Assembly: GCF_002091985.1 (NCBI RefSeq)
Contig: NZ_MKKX01000018.1
Location: 64,501-128,500, forward strand
Source of the DNA: Rhodococcus sp. 1163
GTDB taxonomy: Bacteria > Actinomycetota > Actinomycetes > Mycobacteriales > Mycobacteriaceae
Length of the DNA stretch: 64,000 bases
Direction of reading: 5' to 3'
Below, piece by piece: positions 17,944 through 27,615 of the stretch. Below the pieces are notes generated by a model. The model did no database searches. It was not told where the DNA came from and saw nothing but the letters and a program-made list of their open reading frames with translations. Each line of letters starts with the position of its first letter. Positions within the stretch are counted from its first letter, which is position 1. A program made the position numbers and the translations under genes.

Positions 17944-18017
17944 ACCTCGCGTCGTAGTCGCGAGAGACATGCGCGCCTTCCCCCTCTACAGAAACTCTGA
18001 TAAGCATTTAGGTGCAC

Positions 18018-18059
18018 ACATCAAGTTTTTTGATGTCTCTTGCTCCATCGAAATGTAAC
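18018..18059 (+). promoter_or_regulatory. Candidate promoter and operator for the MFS gene
   Basis: A perfect 7-bp inverted repeat, acatcaa (18018-18024) and ttgatgt (18030-18036), has a five-base spacer. The right arm doubles as a plausible -35 (ttgatg, 18030-18035), with tgtaac at 18054-18059 as -10 after 18 bases. The start codon is at 18073, so the transcript would have almost no leader. The overlap would suit repression by a MarR- or TetR-type protein, none of which is encoded beside it. Confidence 0.45.
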
Positions 18060-18072
18060 GGGGTTCTTCCGC

Positions 18073-19539
18073 ATGTCATCCGCGGTTCGCACGGAAGATC
18101 TACGACCAGGAGTTCTACTGCTGCCGGGTCTGTGCTTCGTGGTGATGACGGTTGCCGTCCTCCAGACGATGGTCATCCCGATCGTCGGAACGATAGGGAT
18201 GCAGCTCGACGTCAGCCCTACCGCCGCCGGATGGGTGCTCACCGCCAATCTCCTCGCCGCCGTCGTCGCGACCCCGGTCATCGGCAGGTTGGCAGACCTG
18301 CACGGCAAACGCCCCGTACTCATCGGCGTTCTGCTGCTCGTGCTCGCAGGTTCCCTCATCGCCGCGAGCACCCACTCCCTCGCACTTCTGATCTTCGGAC
18401 GGGTGCTTCAAGGTGTGTCGTACGCGCTGTTTCCGATTGCGTTGGCAATCCTTCGCGACGAGATGCCGCACAGAAAACTTGTCGGCTCGATGGCCATTCT
18501 TTCCGGCACTCTCGGCGTCGGTGGCGGGTTCGGGCTCGTCCTGACGGGTTTGCTGACCGCGGACGGCGCCGACTACCACCGCGTCTTCTGGCTGACCGCG
18601 GTGTTCGTCCTCGGGGCTCTCGTGATCGCGTGGTTCGCCGTTCCAGCGCGAGCCCGCACTGGCCGTGGCTCGGTGGACTGGTGGGGCGCAGTCCTCCTCG
18701 CCATAGCGCTGGTCCTGCTTTTCCTTGCGTTGACGCAGGGCAGGGATTGGGGGTGGGGCTCGGTCGCGACCCTTGCCTGCGCGATCATCGGAGCCATCAC
18801 GCTCGCACTGTGGTGGATATTCGAGAACAAGACCGCAGCTCCCCTCGTGGCACCGCGCCTACTCACGCACGGACCGCTGCTGGCGACCAATATCGCAACA
18901 CTCTTCGTCGGTATCGGAATGTTCGTCAACTTCCTCGCGTGCTCGTACTTCGTGCAGACACCTCGTGAACTCGCCGGTTACGGCTTCAGCGCAACCGTGC
19001 TCGGGGCCAGCGTCGTGTATCTGCTGCCCGGAGCTGTCGTCGGCGTCATTGCCGCAACCTGCAGCGGGATATTCATCCGACGCTTCGGTGCACGACCGAT
19101 ACTGATCACGAGCGGTGGAATCGGAGTCTTCGGCTTCGTGTTCTTTGTCTTCTTCCACACCGCCACCTGGCAGGTCATTCTCGCGACGTCGATCGTCAGC
19201 GTCTTCGTCAGCCTCGCCTTCGCGGCGATACCGAACCTGCTGATGGCCGAGGTCTCCGCCTCCGACACCGGCGTCGCGAACAGCGTCAACTCGATCGTCC
19301 GAACCGTCGGAACGTCCATTGCGAGTGCACTTCTCACCACTATGCTGGCCACCTACACCATTGCAGGAACCTCGATTCCACGCGAAATGGTGTACACGTT
19401 TGCATTCGTCGCCGGAGCGATCGCGTGCACCATCGTGGCCTTGGCTGCAACGGCAATACGAGTGGAACCACCTGTAACCGTCAACGTCACCGAGGTTGCG
19501 CGCGACAGCGGGGTCGCGCAGGTACACGGAAACCGATAG
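18073..19539 (+). CDS. MFS transporter, drug:proton antiporter type
   Basis: A 488-residue integral membrane exporter of the major facilitator superfamily, DHA2-like with about 14 hydrophobic segments. The loop between helices 2 and 3 reads GRLADLHGKRPV, the family motif A, and GTLGVGGGFGLVLTG matches the antiporter motif C. It would expel a hydrophobic compound in exchange for protons. Start is ATG 18073; an upstream TTG at 18040 is less likely. It is monocistronic, convergent with sugC, and not part of the conserved mycobacterial order. Confidence 0.88.
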   Translation: MSSAVRTEDLRPGVLLLPGLCFVVMTVAVLQTMVIPIVGTIGMQLDVSPTAAGWVLTANLLAAVVATPVIGRLADLHGKRPVLIGVLLLVLAGSLIAASTHSLALLIFGRVLQGVSYALFPIALAILRDEMPHRKLVGSMAILSGTLGVGGGFGLVLTGLLTADGADYHRVFWLTAVFVLGALVIAWFAVPARARTGRGSVDWWGAVLLAIALVLLFLALTQGRDWGWGSVATLACAIIGAITLALWWIFENKTAAPLVAPRLLTHGPLLATNIATLFVGIGMFVNFLACSYFVQTPRELAGYGFSATVLGASVVYLLPGAVVGVIAATCSGIFIRRFGARPILITSGGIGVFGFVFFVFFHTATWQVILATSIVSVFVSLAFAAIPNLLMAEVSASDTGVANSVNSIVRTVGTSIASALLTTMLATYTIAGTSIPREMVYTFAFVAGAIACTIVALAATAIRVEPPVTVNVTEVARDSGVAQVHGNR

Positions 19540-19577
19540 TGGGCCATCGATTTCCGCCTACCTGCGCGCCGGACCGC

Positions 19578-20747
19578 CTACAGGGTCAGGTTTGCACCCG
19601 ATGCATGGTCGAACACGGACACCTTCGCGGGATCGAACCACAACTCGATCTGGCTGCCCTCGGCTGCCTTGGACTCTGCCGCCAACCGTGCAACGACCTG
19701 CGCGCCACCGAGATTGCCGATGCCCGCATCGGCAGCCAATTCCTGTAGTTCGGCGGACTCGACCTGAGCACCCGCCAGCGTGAAGTACACGTACTTGTCA
19801 CTGCCCATCGACTCGAGAACGTCGACTTTCGCGGTGAAGACCGCGCCGCTGATCTTCTGGTAACCGTCGATGAGTGCAGCATCCTCGAAATGTTCGGGCC
19901 GAATGCCGACGACAACTTCACGCCCCGGATTCTTCGACTTGATCGAGTCCATTCGGTCCAGTGGAAGCTCGATGTCGCCGAGGTCGGTGGACACACCGTT
20001 CGCGGTGAGCTGTCCCGGCACGAAGTTCATCGAAGGAGATCCGATGAAACCGCCCACGAACAGGTTCTTGGGCTTGTCGTAGAGCTCCTGCGGTGAGCCG
20101 ATCTGCTGCACGCGTCCACCACGCAACACCACGACCCGATCGCCGAGAGTCATGGCCTCGGTCTGATCGTGCGTCACGTACACCGTGGTGGTGCCCAGCC
20201 GCTTCTGCAGCCTGGAGATCTCCGCACGCGTCTGCACACGCAGCTTGGCGTCGAGGTTCGACAACGGCTCATCCATGAGGAACGCCTTGGGGGTGCGAAC
20301 GATGGCGCGCCCCATCGCAACTCGCTGACGCTGGCCGCCGGAGAGATTTGCCGGCCGACGATCGAGGTGCTGGGTCAGATCGAGGATCTTCGCAGCCTCC
20401 TCCACCTTCTCGTTGATCTCGTTCTTGCTGAGCTTGGCGAGAGTCAACGGGAACGCGATGTTCTGTCGCACCGTCATATGCGGGTACAACGCGTAGGACT
20501 GGAACACCATCGCGATATCGCGATCCTTCGGAGCCTTCTCGTTGACACGCTCCCCTGCGATACGCAGCTCACCGGACGAGATGTCCTCGAGACCCGCGAT
20601 CATATTGAGCGTCGTGGACTTTCCACACCCCGACGGCCCGACGAGAATGATGAACTCGCCGTCCGCGATGGTCATGGACACGTCGCTGACGGCAGCGGCA
20701 CCGTCCGGGAAGAGCTTGGTGATGTTTTCGAGAACAATTTCGGACAT
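19578..20747 (-). CDS. sugC: Trehalose ABC transporter ATP-binding protein SugC
   Basis: A 389-residue ATPase of the MalK/UgpC class energising trehalose import. It carries Walker A GPSGCGKST, signature LSGGQRQRVAMGRA, Walker B AFLMDEPLSNLD and VTHDQTEA, followed by a C-terminal regulatory (TOBE/OB) domain from about residue 240 containing GIRPEHF. It is the last gene of lpqY-sugA-sugB-sugC, five bases after sugB. The set equals mycobacterial Rv1235-Rv1238, which recycles trehalose released during mycolate transfer. Confidence 0.95.
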   Translation of the reverse strand: MSEIVLENITKLFPDGAAAVSDVSMTIADGEFIILVGPSGCGKSTTLNMIAGLEDISSGELRIAGERVNEKAPKDRDIAMVFQSYALYPHMTVRQNIAFPLTLAKLSKNEINEKVEEAAKILDLTQHLDRRPANLSGGQRQRVAMGRAIVRTPKAFLMDEPLSNLDAKLRVQTRAEISRLQKRLGTTTVYVTHDQTEAMTLGDRVVVLRGGRVQQIGSPQELYDKPKNLFVGGFIGSPSMNFVPGQLTANGVSTDLGDIELPLDRMDSIKSKNPGREVVVGIRPEHFEDAALIDGYQKISGAVFTAKVDVLESMGSDKYVYFTLAGAQVESAELQELAADAGIGNLGGAQVVARLAAESKAAEGSQIELWFDPAKVSVFDHASGANLTL

Positions 20748-20752
20748 GACGG

Positions 20753-21586
20753 TTATCCCTTCACTGCGCCGGACGTCAAGCCCGCCACGATGCGTCGTTG
20801 GAAAAAGAGCACGAAAACGATGATTGGAATGGTGATGACCACTGCTGCTGCTGCGATCGATCCTGTCGGCTCCTCGAACTGCGAGCTGCCGGTGAACTGC
20901 GCGATCGCGGCAGGCGCGGTGATGGACCTCTCGGTCGCAGTCAACGAGATGGCCAACAGCAGGTCGTTCCAGGCGAAGATGAACACCAAGATGGCGGCCG
21001 TCACGATGCCGGGAGCCGCCAGCGGAGCGATGACTTTACGGAAAGCTTGAGCTGGAGTGGCGCCATCCATCTTCGCCGCTTTCTCGAGCTCCCAAGGAAT
21101 CTCCCGGAAGAACGCGGAGAGCGTGTAGATCGCCAGCGGCAAAGCGAACGTGGTGTACGGGATGATCAGACCCAGCCAGGTGTCGAAAAGGCCGAGAGCA
21201 CGCTCGATGTCGAACAGCGGAGTGACGAGCGAGATCTGCGGGAACATCGCGATGAGCAACGCGACACCGACGAGCAACTTCTTGCCGGGGAAGTCCAATC
21301 GCGCGACGGCATATGCCGCCATCGTGCCGATCACGACGGCGATGACCGTGGTGATGAGACCGATTCCGATCGAGTTGATCAGAGCCGACGTGAACTGACT
21401 GGTGGAGAAGATTCCCTTGTAGTTGTCGAACGTGAAGGACCGGGGAATGAACGCGCCGTCGGTGATCGTGGCCGTCGACTTGAACGACAAACTGATGATC
21501 CAGGCCAACGGAACGAGCGCGTACAGCAGGACGAGGACATTGATGACCGTCCAGCCGACCTTCTTACGAGGCGTCACTGTCGTCAT
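20753..21586 (-). CDS. sugB: Trehalose ABC transporter permease SugB
   Basis: A 277-residue carbohydrate permease of the MalG type with about six membrane helices (first one [18 protein letters not shown]) and the EAA coupling loop [22 protein letters not shown]. Its ATG overlaps the sugA stop by one base (TAATG), a translational coupling arrangement. It forms the membrane channel with SugA. Confidence 0.94.
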   Translation of the reverse strand: MTTVTPRKKVGWTVINVLVLLYALVPLAWIISLSFKSTATITDGAFIPRSFTFDNYKGIFSTSQFTSALINSIGIGLITTVIAVVIGTMAAYAVARLDFPGKKLLVGVALLIAMFPQISLVTPLFDIERALGLFDTWLGLIIPYTTFALPLAIYTLSAFFREIPWELEKAAKMDGATPAQAFRKVIAPLAAPGIVTAAILVFIFAWNDLLLAISLTATERSITAPAAIAQFTGSSQFEEPTGSIAAAAVVITIPIIVFVLFFQRRIVAGLTSGAVKG

Positions 21587-22539
21587 TATTTACGGCCTCC
21601 GTCGTCCGAGCCCGGCGCCGAAGCCCCGAACAGCTTGATGAACACGAACGCGATGATGGCGACGCAGAAGAAGATGAGAACGCTGATCGCCGAACCGAGT
21701 CCGAGATTGAATGCGCCGAACAGGTTGTCGTAACCGAGAATCGACACCGAGCCCGTGCCGTTGCTGCCCTTGGTCAACACGTAGATGTTGTCGAAGATGC
21801 GGAACGCATCCAAGGTGCGGAAGAGGACCGCGACGAGAATCGCCGGCTTCATCAGCGGAATCGTGATGCGCAGCAACCTCGTCCAGGCACCGGCCCCATC
21901 GACCTCGGCAGCCTTGAGCAGATCGTCCGGGACGAGTGCGAGTCCGGCCAGCAGCAGAAGAGCCATGAACGGCGTGGTCTTCCACACCTCGGCGAGGACG
22001 ATGATCGCCAACGACGGGAACTGTTCGGTGAGAGGCGCACTGCCGTCGGGCAGGAGGTTGGCGAGATACCCGGTGCCCGGCGTCCACGCGTAGTACCAGC
22101 TGTATGCCGCCGCGACCGTCACGATGCCGTACGGAATCAGGACCACGGTACGAACGAGACCGCGACCGAAGATGGTGCGGTGCATGACAAGTGCCACAGC
22201 CAACCCGAGGACGAACTCGATGATCACCGACACGATCGTGATTCCCACTGTGACACCGAACGCCTGCCACCAGTAACTGTCCGAGAGCACCGTCACGTAG
22301 TTCGAGAAGCCTACGAACTCACGGTCGTCGGGGAAGGCCAAGTTGTACTTCTGCAGACTGAGCCAGAGTGCATAGACGATCGGATACCCGGTGACTGCCA
22401 CCATGATGATCGCGGCGGGCGCAACCAGCATGAGCCCGAGTCGACGCTCGGCCTTTTTACCTTCTGATATCTGTTTCAGCGCATCCTGTCTGGCCGGCGC
22501 GACGGACCCGGATTCGGGCTCGGTTGTCGGTGCGCTCAT
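21586..22539 (-). CDS. sugA: Trehalose ABC transporter permease SugA
   Basis: A 317-residue MalF-type permease. A polar N-terminus ([12 protein letters not shown]) precedes the first helix [20 protein letters not shown]; the coupling loop is [20 protein letters not shown]. The ATG at 22537-22539 overlaps the lpqY stop by four bases (ATGA); the open frame upstream is only the shadow of lpqY. It partners with SugB. Confidence 0.94.
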   Translation of the reverse strand: MSAPTTEPESGSVAPARQDALKQISEGKKAERRLGLMLVAPAAIIMVAVTGYPIVYALWLSLQKYNLAFPDDREFVGFSNYVTVLSDSYWWQAFGVTVGITIVSVIIEFVLGLAVALVMHRTIFGRGLVRTVVLIPYGIVTVAAAYSWYYAWTPGTGYLANLLPDGSAPLTEQFPSLAIIVLAEVWKTTPFMALLLLAGLALVPDDLLKAAEVDGAGAWTRLLRITIPLMKPAILVAVLFRTLDAFRIFDNIYVLTKGSNGTGSVSILGYDNLFGAFNLGLGSAISVLIFFCVAIIAFVFIKLFGASAPGSDDGGRK

Positions 22540-23906
22540 GGGATCAGCCCTTCCGAGTTGACGGCCTTGGTAACGAGATCGGCGAGCTTGTCCACGTCGG
22601 CGACAGGGTCGATGTTCTGCGGTGGATTCAGCGCGTCGGTGAGCAGGATCGAAATGGACTGATATGCCGGGGAAACGGGTCGGACCGCAGAGTTCTCGAT
22701 CGAGTTGAGCACGCCTTCCCACGCTGGGTAGACCGCCTGGAACTCAGGATCCTGGTAAAGCTGCCGCAGGACCGGTGGCACGCCGCCGTTGACTGCGTTG
22801 TTTCGCTGGTTCTCCTCGTTCGTCAAGCATGCGACGGCTTCCCAGGCGAGGTCCTCGTGCTGGGTCGTGTTCGCCACGCCGATGTTGAATCCACCGATCG
22901 TGACCTTGGCGGGCGTGTTTTCCTTGACAGCTGGATACGGAGCGCTTCGGAAGACCTCGGCGATTGCCGCATCCTGTTGATCGGCAGGAACATTCGACAG
23001 ATCGAGAAATGGAACCGCACCGGCGATCGCGTTCTCTTTCAGGCCGGGCAGGACGAACGGGTAGTTGACCTCGAATGCGGAGCTACCTGCTTCGAGTCCG
23101 AGTCGGGCCGTCGCTTCGTCGGTCTGAGAAATCGACGGATCCGCACCGTCGGCGGTTGCAACTCGTTTCATGATCGAGAGTGCTTTTTCGGTGGCCGCGC
23201 GATGCTCCGGAGTGTCGTTGAGGGTGACAGTCGTACCGTCATCACCGACTACCTGCCCGCCTGCGCTGACGAGGAGGCTGTTGAACCACACCATCAGGCC
23301 CTCGTACTGCTTGGCCTGAACCCCGATGTACGACGGTTTGCCCTCTGCCGCATTCGCTTCGGCGACGTCGATCAACTGATCCCACGTTTGCGGGGGTACG
23401 CCGCCGGGAACCTGGTCCGGGCGATACCAGAGCAGCTGCGTGTTCGAGTTGAGCGGAACCGCGTACAGCTGGTCCTGCCATTGCGCCGTTGCCAGGGGAC
23501 CTTCGAGGGTCGACCCGTCGCGCAGTGTGGCGGACAACTCCTCGGGAACCGGCAGCGCCCAACCTGCTTCGGCGAACTCCGCCGTCCAGACGACGTCGAG
23601 TGTCATCAGATCGAGTGAACTGTCGTTGCCCGCCAACCGTCGAGCCAGCTGAAGCCGCTGATCGTTGGCGCTCTTGGGGAGTGTTCGTTGCTCCACGGTG
23701 TAGCGGCCACCCGACGCCGCCGAACAGGCCTGCGCGGCGGCCGCGTACTGCTCGGCACCGTCCGCGGCTGTATAGAAACTCAGCACCGGGGTGCTGCTGT
23801 CTGAAGATCCACATGCCGCCAACAACGGAGTGACGACCAGAGCAGCTGCGGCCAACACCCCTATCCTGGTTGCGTTTCTCGGCCTCGGATCACGTTGTCT
23901 CGGCAC
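22536..23906 (-). CDS. lpqY: Trehalose-binding lipoprotein LpqY
   Basis: A 456-residue extracellular substrate-binding lipoprotein. The signal peptide ends in a lipobox LLAAC at about residues 28-32, followed by a family 1 solute-binding domain. It starts the trehalose-import operon. GTG 23904-23906 is placed about six bases after GGAGGCGG, a good ribosome site. In mycobacteria the protein binds trehalose and trehalose analogues, and the system recovers trehalose from trehalose monomycolate turnover. Its promoter should lie in 23907-24042, where only two weak hairpins (24006-24026 and 24026-24045) are visible, the latter possibly terminating the upstream gene. Confidence 0.94.
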   Translation of the reverse strand: MPRQRDPRPRNATRIGVLAAAALVVTPLLAACGSSDSSTPVLSFYTAADGAEQYAAAAQACSAASGGRYTVEQRTLPKSANDQRLQLARRLAGNDSSLDLMTLDVVWTAEFAEAGWALPVPEELSATLRDGSTLEGPLATAQWQDQLYAVPLNSNTQLLWYRPDQVPGGVPPQTWDQLIDVAEANAAEGKPSYIGVQAKQYEGLMVWFNSLLVSAGGQVVGDDGTTVTLNDTPEHRAATEKALSIMKRVATADGADPSISQTDEATARLGLEAGSSAFEVNYPFVLPGLKENAIAGAVPFLDLSNVPADQQDAAIAEVFRSAPYPAVKENTPAKVTIGGFNIGVANTTQHEDLAWEAVACLTNEENQRNNAVNGGVPPVLRQLYQDPEFQAVYPAWEGVLNSIENSAVRPVSPAYQSISILLTDALNPPQNIDPVADVDKLADLVTKAVNSEGLIP

Positions 23907-24042
23907 TTTCCGCCTCCGTATTTTCGATTACTCGCGCAGCAGTTGCTCCGGTCTACCCTGCGCGTAGAGAAACGTAACCGAACTCACAGTCCTCGAGGCG
24001 AAATTGGGACTATTCCGTAATGTCCCTGACTCCGCTATCGGG

Positions 24043-24534
24043 TCAGATCGACAGCTTCGCGAGCATGTCCCGGGCCTTCTCGGCACTCTTGGGCTCGCAC
24101 AAGACGTCGTAGCGACCGGCGACGAGCTGCATGCTCGACGCGAAGTCACGTTGCCCGCGCGTTGCTGCGTACGGAATGGCAGTGGAGATGAGGCCGAAGA
24201 TGATGCCGCCGACGATTCCGATGGCCAAAGCACCGAAAAGGTTGCCGTTGGTGAAGATTCCGAGGACGAGACCGAGGAATACGCCCAGCCACGCGCCCGA
24301 AACAATTCCTCCGCCAATAACTTTGGCCCACGTGAGTCTGCCCAGGACTCGCTCGACCTGCATGAGGTCGACGCCGACGATCGTGACGTCTTGAACGGAG
24401 AACTCCTGATCGGAGAGGTAGTCGACAGCCTTCTGAGCCTCGGCATAGGTGGGGTAGGAGCCGATCGGCCATCCTGACGGAGGAGTCGGAAGTCCTTGGC
24501 CACCGCGGCCGGGCTGCGAGAGTGGATTCGTCAT
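24043..24534 (-). CDS. Membrane protein of the general-stress-protein type (Rv1234-like)
   Basis: A 163-residue protein. An N-terminal domain (GWPIGSYPTYAEAQKAVDYL) resembles general stress protein 17M-type domains, followed by two glycine-rich membrane helices (VIGGGIVSGAWLGVFLGLVL and AIGIVGGIIFGLISTA) and a short C-terminal domain ending in ARDMLAKLSI. The ATG at 24532-24534 is preferred over an upstream GTG. Position directly upstream of lpqY is the same as Rv1234 in mycobacteria, suggesting a conserved link to the trehalose transporter, but the role is unknown. Confidence 0.85.
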   Translation of the reverse strand: MTNPLSQPGRGGQGLPTPPSGWPIGSYPTYAEAQKAVDYLSDQEFSVQDVTIVGVDLMQVERVLGRLTWAKVIGGGIVSGAWLGVFLGLVLGIFTNGNLFGALAIGIVGGIIFGLISTAIPYAATRGQRDFASSMQLVAGRYDVLCEPKSAEKARDMLAKLSI

Positions 24535-24612
24535 GTATCCATTGTGCCTGGGAACGGACACAACAGATACCCGTTGTGGTGTTTCACCATGCCCAGTGTG
24601 TCTCCGGGCGAA

Positions 24613-25584
24613 TTACGTTGCCGGCGGCGTGAACGAGGTCGTCCGCGTCATGCCTGCGGCTCTCCCCTTCGCCGATACGACAAGCGCCATCTTTCGGCTG
24701 GCCTCGTCGATCATCTCGTCCCCCAACATGACAGCACCACGGCCGCCGCCTGCGGCGGAGGTATGGAACTCGTAGGCCTCGAGGATCATCTCGGCCTTGT
24801 CGAAGTCGGACTGACGCGGGCTGAATATCTCGTTGGCAGCATCGATCTGCGTCGGGTGCAGTACCCATTTCCCGTCGAAACCGAGGCCCGCGGTGCGTCC
24901 CGCGGCGCGCCGGAACGCGTCGAGGTCGCGAATCTGGAGGTACGGTCCGTCGATCGCCTGCAGCCCGTGGGTGCGCGCGGCCAACAGGATGGTCATCAGA
25001 ATGTGGTGATAAGCGTCGCCGGTGTCGTAGCCCTCAGGTTGTTCGCCGACGACAAGTGTGCGCATGTTGACGCTGGCCATCAGGTCTGCAGGACCGAAGA
25101 CCAGGGTTCGGACACGAGGACTCGCAGTAGCGATCGCGTCGATGTTGCGCAGGCTTCTCGCACTCTCGATCTGTGGCTCGATGTCGATTGCGCCCACCGG
25201 CAGACCCGCAAGCTTTTCCACCTGCGTGAGCAACAGATCGAGCGCCTGGACGTGCGAGGCGGTCTCGACCTTGGGGAGCAGGATCGCGTCCAGGTTGCCG
25301 CCTGCACCGGAGACGACCTCGATCACATCACCGTGCGTCCACGGCGTCGTCCAATCGTTGACGCGGACGACCTTGATCTGTTCACCCCAGCCGTCGGAGT
25401 TGAGCGCCTCCACTATCCGTCCACGCGCTTCTACCTTCGCGATCGCGGCGACCGCATCCTCGAGGTCGAGAAAGATCGCGTCGGCGGGAAGTGTCTTGGC
25501 TTTCTCGATCATCTTCGCGGAACTGCCGGGAACGGCAAGAACCGATCGACGCGGACGGTCTCGCTCCACCGAAGTCACGTTCAC
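24613..25584 (-). CDS. HpcH/HpaI aldolase, citrate-lyase beta-like (CitE-like) CoA-ester lyase
   Basis: A 323-residue TIM-barrel lyase. Family features are RRSVLAVPGSS at the N-terminus, FLDLEDAV (Asp/Glu that bind magnesium), LLPKVETASHV, and the C-terminal GKWVLHPTQIDAANEIF. Such enzymes cleave or form malyl-CoA, methylmalyl-CoA or citramalyl-CoA. No citrate lyase alpha or gamma subunits are adjacent, so it acts alone, as CitE-like proteins in mycobacteria do. Start GTG 25582-25584; divergent from the MgtE_N gene with a 53-base gap. Confidence 0.88.
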   Translation of the reverse strand: MNVTSVERDRPRRSVLAVPGSSAKMIEKAKTLPADAIFLDLEDAVAAIAKVEARGRIVEALNSDGWGEQIKVVRVNDWTTPWTHGDVIEVVSGAGGNLDAILLPKVETASHVQALDLLLTQVEKLAGLPVGAIDIEPQIESARSLRNIDAIATASPRVRTLVFGPADLMASVNMRTLVVGEQPEGYDTGDAYHHILMTILLAARTHGLQAIDGPYLQIRDLDAFRRAAGRTAGLGFDGKWVLHPTQIDAANEIFSPRQSDFDKAEMILEAYEFHTSAAGGGRGAVMLGDEMIDEASRKMALVVSAKGRAAGMTRTTSFTPPAT

Positions 25585-25637
25585 GCCACCCCTGTCTGAT
25601 TCTCTGAAATATCCGTTGACGCTCTAACCTTGACATC

Positions 25638-26912
25638 ATGGCAGCTCTGAGCAAGGTATTTGCGGCCAGGCTGGCGGGCCTGGTGGTTCTCGGTCCCGAT
25701 GGTGAGTCGATCGGCCGTGTGCGCGATCTGGTCATCACCATGCGCATCGGACGCGCCCAACCGCGCGTGCTGGGCGTGGTCGTCGAACTTTCCACGCGCC
25801 GAAGAATTTTCGTGCCGATGCTTCGAGTCACGAGTATCGAGCCGAACTCGGTGCAACTCAACACCGGCAACGTGAGTCTGCGTCGATTCACCCAGCGCGC
25901 GAACGAGATTCTGGTCTTCGCACAGATCCTCGATTCCAAGGTCCGCGTCGACGACCCAGAGCTCGAAGAGATGCACGATGTCGACTCGATCGTGGTGGAT
26001 CTCGGGATCGAACTGACACGTACCCGGGATTGGCTCGTCGCTCGTGTCGCAGTGCGGCGCCAGCGTCAACGGCTTGCCCGACGCGGCGCGATCCATGTGG
26101 TCGATTGGCAGCACGTGCAGGGTTTGACGCAGAACGAGCTGTCGTTGCCCGGACAGGGCGTCGCGCAGCTTCTGATGCAGTTCGAGGACCTCCGTGCCGC
26201 CGACGTGGCGCACGCGATGCGAGAACTCCCCGTCAAAAGACGTATGGAAGTAGCGATGGCGCTGGACGACGAACGCTTGGCCGACATCGTGCAGGAACTA
26301 CCCGATGACGATCAGGTGGAGTTGATGCATTACCTGGGCGTCGACCGTGGGGTGGACGTGCTCGAAGCGATGGACCCCGACGATGCCGCCGACCTGCTGG
26401 GCGAGCTGCCGAAGACCGAGGCGGAATCGCTACTGCGCCTGATGGACCCGGAGGACTCGGCACCGGTTCGCCGTTTGCTCGCGCACTCTCCCGATACGGC
26501 CGGTGGCATGATGACGCCCCAGCCGGTCATCCTGACGGCGTCGACCACCGTCGCCGAAGCACTCGCGCGGGCGCGTAATCCGGATCTGACTCCGGCATTG
26601 GCCTCGTTGGTCTTCGTCGTTCGACCGCCGACCGCGACGCCTACAGGGTCCTATCTCGGATGCGTTCATCTGCAGCAGTTGCTCCGTGAACCGCCCGCAA
26701 GCTTGATCGGTGGTGTACTCGACAGTGCACTCCCCCGTCTCTCCACCGACGACAGTTTGACGACCGTCACGCGGTATTTCGCGACATACAACCTGGTCTG
26801 CGGCCCGGTTGTCGACGATGAGGACCATTTGGTGGGCGCGGTTACGGTGGACGACCTTCTCGATCACCTGTTACCGGAGGATTGGCGAGAGCAAGAGGTG
26901 GCCGGCCGATGA
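25638..26912 (+). CDS. PRC-barrel, MgtE_N and CBS-domain protein without membrane domain (Rv1232c-like)
   Basis: A 424-residue soluble protein. Residues about 1-90 form a PRC-barrel-like domain (LVVLGPDGESIGRVRDLVI), about 170-280 form the MgtE N-terminal superhelix with repeats such as DIVQELPDDDQVELMHYL and DLLGELPKTEAESLLRLM, and about 290-415 hold a CBS pair (GGMMTPQPVIL, VDDLLDHLLPEDW). The channel domain of true MgtE transporters is missing. The stop overlaps the DUF1003 gene by four bases, and the two are neighbours in mycobacteria too. It may sense magnesium or nucleotides for the partner; not established. Confidence 0.9.
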   Translation: MAALSKVFAARLAGLVVLGPDGESIGRVRDLVITMRIGRAQPRVLGVVVELSTRRRIFVPMLRVTSIEPNSVQLNTGNVSLRRFTQRANEILVFAQILDSKVRVDDPELEEMHDVDSIVVDLGIELTRTRDWLVARVAVRRQRQRLARRGAIHVVDWQHVQGLTQNELSLPGQGVAQLLMQFEDLRAADVAHAMRELPVKRRMEVAMALDDERLADIVQELPDDDQVELMHYLGVDRGVDVLEAMDPDDAADLLGELPKTEAESLLRLMDPEDSAPVRRLLAHSPDTAGGMMTPQPVILTASTTVAEALARARNPDLTPALASLVFVVRPPTATPTGSYLGCVHLQQLLREPPASLIGGVLDSALPRLSTDDSLTTVTRYFATYNLVCGPVVDDEDHLVGAVTVDDLLDHLLPEDWREQEVAGR

Positions 26913-27478
26913 AGGAAACAGCCCGCCAACGGATGGACACCCCCCGCGGGACCAAGCTGTTCAACTTCCACCTCGACGTCGACGTGGGCAGATCCGGTGA
27001 AAAGGCTGCACGGTTCCTCGGCACCGGGCGCTACCTCATCATTCAGACGGCCATCGTCATCGTCTGGATCTTCCTCAACGTCGTTGCGGTCAATCTGCGC
27101 TGGGATCCATACCCGTTCATCCTGCTCAACCTCGCGTTCTCCACCCAGGCTGCATATGCGGCGCCGCTGATCCTGCTTGCGCAGAACCGTCAGGACGACC
27201 GCGACCGCGTGTCGCTGGAGGAAGATCGAGCACGAGCGCAGCAGACCAAAGCGGACACCGAGTTCCTCGCCCGCGAACTCGCGTCATTGCGAATCGCCGT
27301 CGGCGAGGTCGCCACCCGCGACTATCTGCGCCGCGAACTCGACGAGATCAGGGAACTTCTCGAACAGTTGAACGGTGTTGCGCCGACGCCGGCGAAGAAG
27401 TCCAGAAAGAAAGCCTCACGTCCCGCGTCCAAAAGTGACGGGGAGACGTGGGGGTCCGGCACGGATCACATCGAATAA
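26909..27478 (+). CDS. DUF1003 membrane protein (Rv1231c-like)
   Basis: A 189-residue protein with two hydrophobic helices (YLIIQTAIVIVWIFLNVVA and PFILLNLAFSTQAAYAAPLI) joined by a short loop, then QNRQDDRDR and a long helical coiled C-terminus ending in a Lys/Ser-rich tail. These are the hallmarks of DUF1003. The ATG at 26909 overlaps the preceding stop by four bases. Function unknown; a partner of the cytoplasmic MgtE_N/CBS protein is plausible from the coupling. Confidence 0.88.
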   Translation: MKETARQRMDTPRGTKLFNFHLDVDVGRSGEKAARFLGTGRYLIIQTAIVIVWIFLNVVAVNLRWDPYPFILLNLAFSTQAAYAAPLILLAQNRQDDRDRVSLEEDRARAQQTKADTEFLARELASLRIAVGEVATRDYLRRELDEIRELLEQLNGVAPTPAKKSRKKASRPASKSDGETWGSGTDHIE

Positions 27479-27493
27479 CGTTTCGGTGGCGGC

Positions 27494-27520
27494 TTGACCT
27501 CGCACGACACGCTCTATAAC
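27494..27520 (+). promoter_or_regulatory. Candidate sigma-A promoter for the transglycosylase gene
   Basis: ttgacc (27494-27499) and tataac (27515-27520) match -35 and -10 boxes with a 15-base spacer, slightly short. Transcription would begin near 27527, leaving about a 90-base leader before the GTG at 27616. No known riboswitch was recognised in that leader. Confidence 0.45.
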
Positions 27521-27615
27521 GGCGAGGTAACGAAACCATCTCGAATCGGGTACCCTCGAATCCGGAATTCAAACGGAAAGCCTCGAAACAACGGGGCGAC
27601 GAGGAGGTACCAGGC

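Noticed and set aside
27521..27615. Possible cyclic di-AMP (ydaO-type) riboswitch before the lytic transglycosylase
   Set aside because: Such riboswitches often precede cell-wall hydrolases in actinobacteria, and ggtaac and cgaatccgg pieces are present, but the conserved core order could not be found by eye. A covariance-model search would decide.
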